NCBI GenBank assembly: GCA_944381135.1
Contig: CALWJY010000010.1
Coordinates: 1-33,445 of the forward strand
Source of the DNA: an uncultured Clostridia bacterium
GTDB taxonomy: Bacteria; Bacillota; Clostridia; Christensenellales; UBA1242
Length of the DNA: 33,445 nt
Direction: 5' to 3'
A program made the translations under genes and the position numbers. Positions within the stretch are counted from its first letter, which is position 1, and every line of letters starts with the position of its first letter. A model generated the notes under the pieces. That model was not told where the DNA came from, did not search any database, and worked only from the letters and a program-made list of their open reading frames with translations. Of this stretch, positions 20,210 through 26,225 are shown one piece after another.

Positions 20210-20238
20210 AGTATAATTATTTTTTCTTCCAAAATCAA
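20210..20238 (-). promoter_or_regulatory. Promoter of the yqeY-phosphoesterase operon
   Basis: TTGATT (20233-20238), a 17-bp spacer and TATACT (20210-20215) on the minus strand, just upstream of the yqeY ribosome site. Confidence 0.75.
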
Positions 20239-20268
20239 GAAATTTAACAGATTTTTGTTGAGATTTCG

Positions 20269-20297
20269 TTGACTTTTGAAAATTTTTATGATATATT
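20269..20297 (+). promoter_or_regulatory. Promoter of tRNA-Met
   Basis: TTGACT (20269-20274), a 17-bp spacer and TATATT (20292-20297), a few bases before the mature tRNA 5' end. Confidence 0.8.
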
Positions 20298-20308
20298 AAT
20301 AAACGCAT

Positions 20309-20385
20309 GGTGATGTAGCTCAGCTGGTTAGAGCGTATGGTTCATACCCATAAGGTCGGTGGTTCGAGCCCACCTATCACCACCA
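20309..20385 (+). tRNA. tRNA-Met (CAT), elongator type
   Basis: A 77-nt cloverleaf with CCA encoded. The acceptor GGTGATG pairs with TATCACC. The D arm is GTAGCTCAGCTGGTTAGAGC, the anticodon stem TATGG/CCATA holds loop TTCATAC (anticodon CAT), and the T arm is GGTGG-TTCGAGC-CCACC. The first acceptor pair is G-C and the anticodon stem lacks the three G-C pairs of initiator tRNA. The GTTCATACCC and AAGGTCGG sections resemble Bacillus elongator tRNA-Met. A tRNA-Ile2 precursor (CAT read as k2CAT) is less likely. Confidence 0.95.
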
Positions 20386-20397
20386 AGACTGAGAACT

Positions 20398-20438
20398 CTA
20401 CACATCCCTAAATCACGGGTGTGTAGTTTTTCGTTTTT
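20398..20438 (+). terminator. Terminator of tRNA-Met
   Basis: A 10-bp stem CTACACATCC/GGGTGTGTAG (20398-20407 and 20417-20426, one G-U pair) with a 9-nt loop, then TTTTTCGTTTTT. The following ~200 bases up to the ATPase promoter hold no confident gene. Confidence 0.92.
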
Positions 20439-20635
20439 ATTATATATAATAGAAAGAAAACGAAAAAAGCCAAATGTATGAGAAAAAGTGTGAGATTTAA
20501 ACAAAAAATCTAATCAATTGGTCTTGTTTTTCTTTTTCGCACCAGACAAAAATTTCACGAGCGTATTCAAAAATCAATATCCTTTGACTTGTTTTCTTTT
20601 TTGTATAAAATATTTTGTAAATTTATGTAAATCAT

Positions 20636-20664
20636 TTGACTTAGATTTATGTTTTTGATATCCT
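20636..20664 (+). promoter_or_regulatory. Promoter of the P-loop ATPase gene
   Basis: TTGACT (20636-20641), a 17-bp spacer and TATCCT (20659-20664), ten bases before AAGGAGG. A second possible start (TTGACT 20584-20589, TAAAAT 20606-20611) lies upstream. Confidence 0.65.
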
Positions 20665-20687
20665 CATATAAATAAGGAGGAAATATA

Positions 20688-22259
20688 GTGAAAAAAATTA
20701 AAGATTTAAATTTAGGATTTTCCGATGCACAAAACTATATGCAAAGAGAAAATAAAAAGTTCTTAGAAAATGTTTTTGTAAAAAATTCCTACTTGGACGA
20801 CCTTTTAAAATCTAACATATACTATTTAATTGGAGAAAAAGGCACTGGCAAAACGGCTTATGCAACATATTTAAACAACACCGATTATAAGGACCAAATA
20901 TCAATCTTGAAATTTATAGACAGCACAGATTATGTAAGGTTTCACGAATTGAAAAAGAGTCACAAAATTGATATAAGTGGATATGTAGACATTTGGAAAG
21001 TTATTTTGTTGCTGCTTTTAGCTAAAAGTGTCACAGAAACCAGCAATATCATCGTAAACAACAGCAAAAGCAATATTTCTAATTTAATGAATGCAATTGA
21101 CGAATATTATAATAAAGCATTCTCGCCTGAAATTATTAATGCTCTCAAAGTCGTGGACAACAGCGGTCTTGTTGCCAAATTAATTTTTCAACATCTGCAA
21201 ATAGGTGGCGATTCCAGCAAAACAACAGAATTTACTGAGCAAAAAATCCAAATGAATTTATATTATATTGCACATCAATTTTGTGAAGGGCTGAAAAAGC
21301 TAAAGATATCAAAAAACTTAACATTGTATATTGACGGAATTGACGTTCGTCCACATGAAATTGAATTTAGCGACTACATAGAATGTATCAGAGGACTTGC
21401 CAATGCTGCTTGGACTTTAAACACTGAGTTGTTTGCAAACATTAAGGACTCCAAAGGGCAATTTAAAGTTGTTTTGCTTCTTAGACCCGATATTTTTAAT
21501 TTGTTAAATTTGCAAAACTCAACCAACAAACTTGCGGACAATTCGGTGTATTTGGAATGGAGAACAACCTACACAGAATATAAAAATTCCAACTTATATA
21601 AAATGGCAAACAAACTTTTATCATATGACCAAGAACATGCTTCAAGCAAACATCCTTGGGAAGAATATTTTGACTGGGAAATTAAATCCACAAGTCCTAC
21701 AAGAAAATATGACACTGCTTTTATGGAGTTTTTAAAAATTTCTTTAAGCCGACCAAGAGATATTCAAAGCATTCTAAAATTCCTCCAAGACCTCATGAAA
21801 ATGAAAAATAAAGGTAATTACACGCGTTTTGATTATAAAACTTACACAAGTGATGAATTTCAAAATCGTTATTCTGAATATTTCTTAGGTTCATTAAAAG
21901 ATCAGTTATCTTTCTATTATTCAGAAGACGATTATAAACATTTTAGAAAGTTTTTTGAATTTTTTGAAACATCACAATTCAGTTTCCAGCAATATATTGA
22001 AAAACACGAAAAATATATCCAATACATTAATCAAAACACGAAAAAAATCCCTCAATTTGTTGAGAATCCTAAAAATTTTTTACAACTTCTCTATGATTGC
22101 AATGTTATTGCTGCAATTGAAGGCCCAAATAATTTCTTTCATTTTTCATACAGAGAAAAAAGTTCAACAAACATTGCCCCCGAAGTTCCAATAGGCGATA
22201 ATATTTCTTATCGATTTCATTATGGACTTTATAAGAAAACTAAATTAGGTCGATTTTAA
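20688..22259 (+). CDS. P-loop ATPase, Sll1717/FunZ-like; putative defence protein
   Basis: This 523-aa protein starts at GTG, set by AAGGAGG 7 bases upstream (20674-20680). It has a Walker A (GEKGTGKT, residues 49-56), a Walker B-like strand LTLYIDGID (211-219), an arginine-containing strand VVLLLRPDIF (261-270) and a sensor-2-like LSRPRDI (353-359). The rest is helical and Phe/Tyr/Lys-rich. GEKGTGK...RPD...SRPRDI fits the stand-alone P-loop ATPase type named after Sll1717, some members of which were once called FunZ after the phage P2 exclusion gene. That link is from memory and needs a profile search. Single-gene phage defence is plausible but inferred. It lies directly downstream of a tRNA gene, a common insertion site, though no integrase or duplicated tRNA end is visible. 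No coiled coil or TM segment is evident. Confidence 0.8.
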   Translation: MKKIKDLNLGFSDAQNYMQRENKKFLENVFVKNSYLDDLLKSNIYYLIGEKGTGKTAYATYLNNTDYKDQISILKFIDSTDYVRFHELKKSHKIDISGYVDIWKVILLLLLAKSVTETSNIIVNNSKSNISNLMNAIDEYYNKAFSPEIINALKVVDNSGLVAKLIFQHLQIGGDSSKTTEFTEQKIQMNLYYIAHQFCEGLKKLKISKNLTLYIDGIDVRPHEIEFSDYIECIRGLANAAWTLNTELFANIKDSKGQFKVVLLLRPDIFNLLNLQNSTNKLADNSVYLEWRTTYTEYKNSNLYKMANKLLSYDQEHASSKHPWEEYFDWEIKSTSPTRKYDTAFMEFLKISLSRPRDIQSILKFLQDLMKMKNKGNYTRFDYKTYTSDEFQNRYSEYFLGSLKDQLSFYYSEDDYKHFRKFFEFFETSQFSFQQYIEKHEKYIQYINQNTKKIPQFVENPKNFLQLLYDCNVIAAIEGPNNFFHFSYREKSSTNIAPEVPIGDNISYRFHYGLYKKTKLGRF

Positions 22260-22276
22260 TTAACATCATGAAAGTG

Positions 22277-22305
22277 TTGATTTTGTTACATTTTTGTGTT
22301 ATAAT
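22277..22305 (+). promoter_or_regulatory. Promoter giving an apparently leaderless mRNA
   Basis: TTGATT (22277-22282), a 17-bp spacer and a perfect extended -10, TGT-TATAAT (22300-22305). Only six bases (ATTGCT) separate the -10 from the ATG, so transcription should start at or within a base of the start codon. Confidence 0.8.
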
Positions 22306-22311
22306 ATTGCT

Positions 22312-22662
22312 ATGGAATTGGAAGAATTTGAAACTGAACATGAAGTTCCTCTTGAATCTGAAGAGGAAAGAAAAGAACGCAAAAAGCGCGAAAGACTGGC
22401 ACGCATGCAAAGCATGATTGAAAGAGGCAAAAGTGTGCTTAAAAATGTGCGAGAAGTTGCAGGAGTTGCTGCGAAAACTTTTTACATTGCTTTGAAAGAT
22501 GACAAGTTTGTCTCCACCTTTTTGGACGCAAGCGGACTTTTAAAAAAGCCAAACTATCAAAAAGAAATTGCAAAAAACACATCAGAAATGGTTGCTCGTT
22601 TGCAAGAAAATTTAAATAAAATTGAAGAACTTAAGCGCAAAACAGAAGACAAATCTATGTAA
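22312..22662 (+). CDS. Small charged protein with the KDDKF tail domain
   Basis: A 116-aa soluble protein of unknown function. Residues 1-20 are acidic (MELEEFETEHEVPLESEEER) and 20-45 are a basic helix (KERKKRERLARMQSMIERGK). Residues 62-100 match the C-terminal signature of the two next proteins (LKDDKFVSTFLDASGL..KPNYQKEIAKNT), followed by a helical end (LQENLNKIEELKRK). The start is ATG 22312: there is no ribosome site, and the promoter's -10 ends 6 bases upstream, so the mRNA looks leaderless. An upstream in-frame TTG (22294) lies across the -10 and cannot be used. A terminator follows at once. It may be a stand-alone version or partner of the tail domain carried by the large membrane protein downstream. 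Confidence 0.75.
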   Translation: MELEEFETEHEVPLESEEERKERKKRERLARMQSMIERGKSVLKNVREVAGVAAKTFYIALKDDKFVSTFLDASGLLKKPNYQKEIAKNTSEMVARLQENLNKIEELKRKTEDKSM

Positions 22663-22674
22663 GGCGTTTTAAAC

Positions 22675-22711
22675 AAAAAAGACAAACAATTGCATTGTGT
22701 GTCTTTTTTTT
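22675..22711 (+). terminator. Terminator of the 116-aa gene
   Basis: The arms GACAAACAAT/ATTGTGTGTC (22681-22690 and 22694-22703) pair in 9 of 10 positions and are flanked by A-run and T-run. The T run is read as Phe codons by the open frame that continues into the orphan copy. Confidence 0.8.
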
Positions 22712-22720
22712 TGAATCACC

Positions 22721-22795
22721 TATTGGCACAATAAGTGGTCTAATTGGGGCCGCCGACGCAAACGATACTGGCGGGAAAATCAGTGAAGAAGTTGC
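22721..22795 (+). repeat. Inverted repeat arm 1 (outer), orphan copy
   Basis: Starts with TATTGGCACAATAAGTGGT, identical to the reverse complement at 24555-24629 inside the full-length gene and similar through ~75 bases. It encodes the same reading frame in both copies (IGTISGLIGAADAN...SEEV). Confidence 0.85.
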
Positions 22796-23552
22796 CACAA
22801 CAGCTGGAAAGGGTGTTGCAATGACTGCAGGTGCGGCAATGCTGAGTGCCAAAGGTGCAGCTCTTGCCGGAAAAACAGCTTTGGGAGTTGGAAGAATAGC
22901 CGGAAGAACTGCAATTATGGCTGGGAAATTTGCTGGCAAAGGAGCCGTTGGCGCTGGAAGAATGTTGAAACAAGCCCACAATAATGCAAAATCAAAGAAT
23001 ATGGCAAAATATGATGCTAAGAATAATTTGATTAAATCATTAGACGGCAAAACAAAAGGACAATTTAACGAAGATGAATTCAGAAAACAAGCCGAAAGTG
23101 CAGGATTAAATAAAAAAGAAACCAACAATTTGATTCAAACAGTGAATGACAGTTTCGATCAGATGGAGTATGGCGAAAAATTAGAACATACAAGATTGGC
23201 AGAGGACTATGCATCCACCGACAGACAATTTAAAAATACTCGTGATGAAATTTCAAAGAATATAATCAAAGAAAGAAACAAAGAAGAAAGAAGAATCAGA
23301 TTCAAAAATGCGACAACAAAAATCAAAAATTCCGGTGTTGGCAGATTTGGTTTAGCATTAGGACATGCAGGGCAAGCAGTTGGAAGATCTTTCGCTCGTG
23401 CAGGAAGAGCAACAGGAAGATTTGTTTCAAAAAATGTACTTCCAGAATTTAAACGTTATGGAGGAGGAGTTGCAAGAGACGCACGATTTATTGGTCGAGG
23501 TGTGAAGAAATTTAAAGATAAAGGACCTTTCAGTTTCCTTGGGCTTGCAACG

Positions 23553-23640
23553 AAAGATGATAAATTTGCATCAACTTTCTTGGATAAGTCTGGCATCAAA
23601 TCAAAACCAAACTTCGAGAAAGAGACTGCCGCAAACACAG
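23553..23640 (+). repeat. Inverted repeat arm 2 (inner), tail-coding block of the orphan
   Basis: Codes for the KDDKF...NFEKETAANT tail. The same block lies inverted at 23861-23946, including the identical run AAACTTCGAGAA. Confidence 0.85.
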
Positions 23641-23675
23641 CAGAGATTGCAAAAAATCTGAAAAAAGATAAATAG

Positions 23676-23707
23676 AAAAAGTCACACAACTTTCGTGTGA
23701 CTTTTTT
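23676..23707 (+). terminator. Bidirectional terminator between the convergent copies
   Basis: A 12-bp perfect stem AAAAAGTCACAC/GTGTGACTTTTT (23676-23687 and 23695-23706) directly after the orphan stop codon. Its symmetry also gives a U tract to minus-strand transcripts; no other terminator for the 756-aa gene is visible. Confidence 0.9.
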
Positions 23708-23782
23708 AACCCTCCTATATTAAAACTTAAGTTTTAAACAAAGACTTTACTTGTTTGAAACATAGATGTTTATGCAAGGTTT

Positions 23783-26053
23783 TTATGGATTTGGAGGCAA
23801 TCTTCTGTTAAGCTGATCAAGCTTTTCGTCCAATTCTTCCAATTTTCTGTTTGCCGCTCTTGTGTTGGCAGCTGTTTCCTTCTCGAAGTTTGGCTTTGGT
23901 CTAATTCCAGATTTATCCAAGAATGTCGATGTGAATTTGTCATCCTTAACCACTTCGTTGGCCAAGCTGAATGCGCCACCAATAGTTCCTCTCACGCTAT
24001 TAAACGCTTTACCAACGTTTCTGGCACGAGTAAGCCGTCTGGATTGTTCATGTTGAGCTGCGCGCGATGCATTGTTAAGATTTGCATCAACATCCCAATG
24101 ATTTCGATGAAGCTGTCTCTCATAATCCTTATCTCTTGAAACGAGTCTTCCACGACTGTCAACTGTTTGTGCCAGATTGTCACGCATGCTTGCAAGGTTA
24201 AGTTTTCCTCCAATAGCACTTGAATCTTTCACAGCATTAACCATGTTATCGGCTTCTTCATCAGAAAGTCCTTGTGCCTTGGCTGCTGCTCTGAAATCGT
24301 TCTCATTGAAGTCTGCTTTATTTTGCCCATCCAATTCTTTCAGCATTCTATCTTTTGTTTTAAACTTCTCAATTTCATCAATTTTATCTTGCCCGGTGAC
24401 TTTGTTTTTAATTTTCTTTGTGACATTTTGAACGCCTTTTTTAAGCTTTCCACCTGTGGCAACATTAAGCGCTCCAAACCCTAATTTTCCTGCAACTTTT
24501 GCAGTCCCGACTGCTACACCTGCAGTCATTGCCACTGCCTTACCTGCAACTTGTCCAACCTCTTCGCTGATTTTTGCGCCCGATTCATTTGCATCTGCCG
24601 CCCCAATTAAACCACTTATTGTGCCAATAAATGCTTTAATTGTGATTAAACCTACAATGATGATGAGTGTTTGGGCAAAATAGTCCGCAACAGGAATATT
24701 GAAGAAGTCAATTTGATTTATATACGGCAAAATCAAGAAGAAGATGTTCATTCCGACGACGGCTCCATATGCCATCAGCACTTGTTTGAGGAAATTTTCA
24801 ATCCAACTCTTTGTGCCCTTGCCACCATCAAGTGGACTTATTCCAAAAATTGCTGGAGCAATCAAGAAAAGTCCAAGCACCATGAAAATTCTTGTAATCA
24901 AACCCATAATGATGTTTACAAAAATTGTAAATGCAATAATGACGCTTCCAAAACCAACAATATAGTTAAACTCCCAAAGATTATAGAAATACCAAATCAA
25001 GCCGACATTGAATTTTGAGAAACAATTAAATTTTTGTGTCAAATAGTTGGTGAAATATTTTTCAGAAACCCATGCACTGCCTGCACCATAATCCAAATCG
25101 ACCATTCCAACAAGGTGCAAGTTGTTGGCAAATGCCGTATCAACCATGTCTGCAAAAAGATCATAGTCGATGTTGTCTTGACTTATTTTGGCATTTTCAA
25201 ACAGAGTCATATCTCCGCTTCCACCGCTCAGATACGTCCCAACAATGACATCCGAAAACCCTTCAATTCGAGCACGGTTGGCGTTATATCCCGCCACTCT
25301 GAACATCGAACCCGAAAATGTTTGGTTTGTTGCCGCAATGGTTGCCAACTGCTCTAAGTCTGGTGTCGGATTGTTTTGCGTCAAATTGCTTCCATAAAAA
25401 ATGTCACTGCCAACACCAAACAAATCGTAAAATATATAAGTTTGCTCTCTTGAATTTCCCGTGTCCGTTTGCGACCGCGTGGTTGCAACGCTGACACAGT
25501 TGTCTTCCAGAGCCTCACCATACATTGTTGTCAAAGTGCCATTTGTGACAGATGTCAAACTGTCAAGCGCAGTGAGCAGTGCTTGAGAAACATAAAGTCC
25601 CAAAACCACAATCACCGGCATTGCAACCATGTTGATGATTGCTTTTCCTGCAGCATAGACATATTGCATTGGACCCTTTGCAGCCTTCTCATCATAACTA
25701 TAGTGACTTTTGATGATTGCCACAAGCGTGCAAGCAAAACAGAGAATGACACCGAAAATGACAAAAGACCAAAAGACAGTTGAGAGAGGAGAATAATCAA
25801 TTGTGTCAGCACCTTCAAAATGAATGTTGAAAATGCCCGCAATGAAATTTGTGATTAAATCTCCGCCAACAGCTTCCCCATCAATATAATAGACATCAAG
25901 ACCTGCAAGTTTACGGAAAAACAACTGCAAAACATCAAGAAGTGATGCGAGGGAGGCATAGAAAAGGTATATGATTTTTGGAATAAAGTCGAACATCGCT
26001 TGAAAGAAGTCGCCAATCCAATCAAACAATCCCAACAACATTGAAGTGGACAA
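23783..26053 (-). CDS. Polytopic membrane protein, VirB6/TrbL-like, with KDDKF tail
   Basis: This ~756-aa protein has about seven TM segments: IIYLFYASLASLLDVLQLFF near 30, FWSFVIFGVILCFACTLVAII near 100, INMVAMPVIVVLGLYV near 145, a cluster at ~330-400, VLMAYGAVVGMNIFFLIL near 420, and TLIIIVGLITIKAFIG near 465. A large extracellular-type loop lies at ~170-320. From about 478 the protein turns soluble: GLIGAADAN, Ala/Gly/Lys-rich helices, FNENDFRAAAKAQGL, and the tail KDDKFTSTFLDKSGI (from ~703). The layout resembles VirB6/TrbL-type conjugation proteins, including the Mbov_0396-type protein of Mollicute integrative elements. No T4SS ATPase, relaxase or coupling protein is nearby. The start is TTG 26053, with GGAGG 8 bases upstream; a TTG at 26059 is too close and ATG 26041 too far. 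A promoter lies at 26101-26129, divergent from uvrC. Confidence 0.78.
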   Translation of the reverse strand: MSTSMLLGLFDWIGDFFQAMFDFIPKIIYLFYASLASLLDVLQLFFRKLAGLDVYYIDGEAVGGDLITNFIAGIFNIHFEGADTIDYSPLSTVFWSFVIFGVILCFACTLVAIIKSHYSYDEKAAKGPMQYVYAAGKAIINMVAMPVIVVLGLYVSQALLTALDSLTSVTNGTLTTMYGEALEDNCVSVATTRSQTDTGNSREQTYIFYDLFGVGSDIFYGSNLTQNNPTPDLEQLATIAATNQTFSGSMFRVAGYNANRARIEGFSDVIVGTYLSGGSGDMTLFENAKISQDNIDYDLFADMVDTAFANNLHLVGMVDLDYGAGSAWVSEKYFTNYLTQKFNCFSKFNVGLIWYFYNLWEFNYIVGFGSVIIAFTIFVNIIMGLITRIFMVLGLFLIAPAIFGISPLDGGKGTKSWIENFLKQVLMAYGAVVGMNIFFLILPYINQIDFFNIPVADYFAQTLIIIVGLITIKAFIGTISGLIGAADANESGAKISEEVGQVAGKAVAMTAGVAVGTAKVAGKLGFGALNVATGGKLKKGVQNVTKKIKNKVTGQDKIDEIEKFKTKDRMLKELDGQNKADFNENDFRAAAKAQGLSDEEADNMVNAVKDSSAIGGKLNLASMRDNLAQTVDSRGRLVSRDKDYERQLHRNHWDVDANLNNASRAAQHEQSRRLTRARNVGKAFNSVRGTIGGAFSLANEVVKDDKFTSTFLDKSGIRPKPNFEKETAANTRAANRKLEELDEKLDQLNRRLPPNP
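23861..23946 (-). repeat. Inverted repeat arm 2 (inner), full-length gene
   Basis: Near-identical inverted counterpart of 23553-23640, encoding the KDDKF tail of the membrane protein. Confidence 0.85.
24555..24629 (-). repeat. Inverted repeat arm 1 (outer), full-length gene
   Basis: Inverted counterpart of 22721-22795, placed exactly where the last TM segment ends and the soluble C-terminal region begins. Confidence 0.85.
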
Positions 26054-26100
26054 TGTCAAATCCTCCTTTGTCTTGAAGTTTTTCTCTTCTATTTTCTCTC

Positions 26101-26129
26101 ATTTTACCATTTTAATTTACAATTTGCAA
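26101..26129 (-). promoter_or_regulatory. Promoter of the 756-aa membrane protein
   Basis: TTGCAA (26124-26129), a 17-bp spacer and TAAAAT (26101-26106) preceded by TGG (extended -10), on the minus strand. Confidence 0.7.
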
Positions 26130-26213
26130 CATTTTTCGGAAAAAAGTTTGCTCTTGGAACATTATTTTTCAAAATTTTTAACTTTTTGCAGTGCAATAAA
26201 CGCGCTTGTGGTG

Positions 26214-26219
26214 TATAAT
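26214..26219 (+). promoter_or_regulatory. -10 of uvrC, giving a leaderless start
   Basis: A perfect TATAAT ends six bases before the uvrC ATG (26226), the same arrangement and nearly the same bases (GTGTATAATATTGTC) as at 22300. No good -35 is visible at 16-18 bp. Confidence 0.65.
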
Positions 26220-26225
26220 ATTGTC

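Larger units (their letters stand above)
22721..23675 (+). pseudogene. Orphan 5'-truncated copy of the membrane-protein C-terminal region
   Basis: The frame (open from 22695, residues 1-326) begins in mid-protein. IGTISGLIGAADAN aligns with residues 478-491 of the full-length protein encoded convergently at 23783-26053. It continues with ISEEV..TAGK.VAMTAG, a Gly/Ala/Lys-rich part, a DGKTKGQFNEDEFRKQAESAGL segment and the tail KDDKFASTFLDKSGI (from 287). All N-terminal TM segments are missing. There is no ribosome site or promoter, and a terminator stands directly in front, so it should not be expressed as it stands. The frame is nevertheless intact for ~320 codons and ends at its own terminator. 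The first ~75 bases and a later ~88-base block are nearly identical in DNA to the full gene, so the duplication is recent or is being homogenised. It could be a silent cassette rather than a dead gene. Confidence 0.75.

Noticed and set aside
20495..20610. Minus-strand fragment reading ...ILIFEYAREIFVWCEKEK... and a stop, suggesting an integrase remnant next to the tRNA
   Set aside because: Only ~30 codons, no start or ribosome site, and no recognisable integrase catalytic motif.
20309..22311. tRNA-Met as an attachment site of a mobile island
   Set aside because: I looked for a second copy of the tRNA 3' end (GGTTCGAGCCCACC) downstream and saw none; no integrase is present in the window.
22695..22720. 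TTG 22695 as the start of a real gene covering the orphan
   Set aside because: The first codons are read from the preceding terminator's loop and T run; no ribosome site and no promoter.
26046..26225. 60-residue N-terminal extension of uvrC
   Set aside because: It covers the divergent promoter region and does not resemble UvrC, which normally begins just before the GIY-YIG domain.
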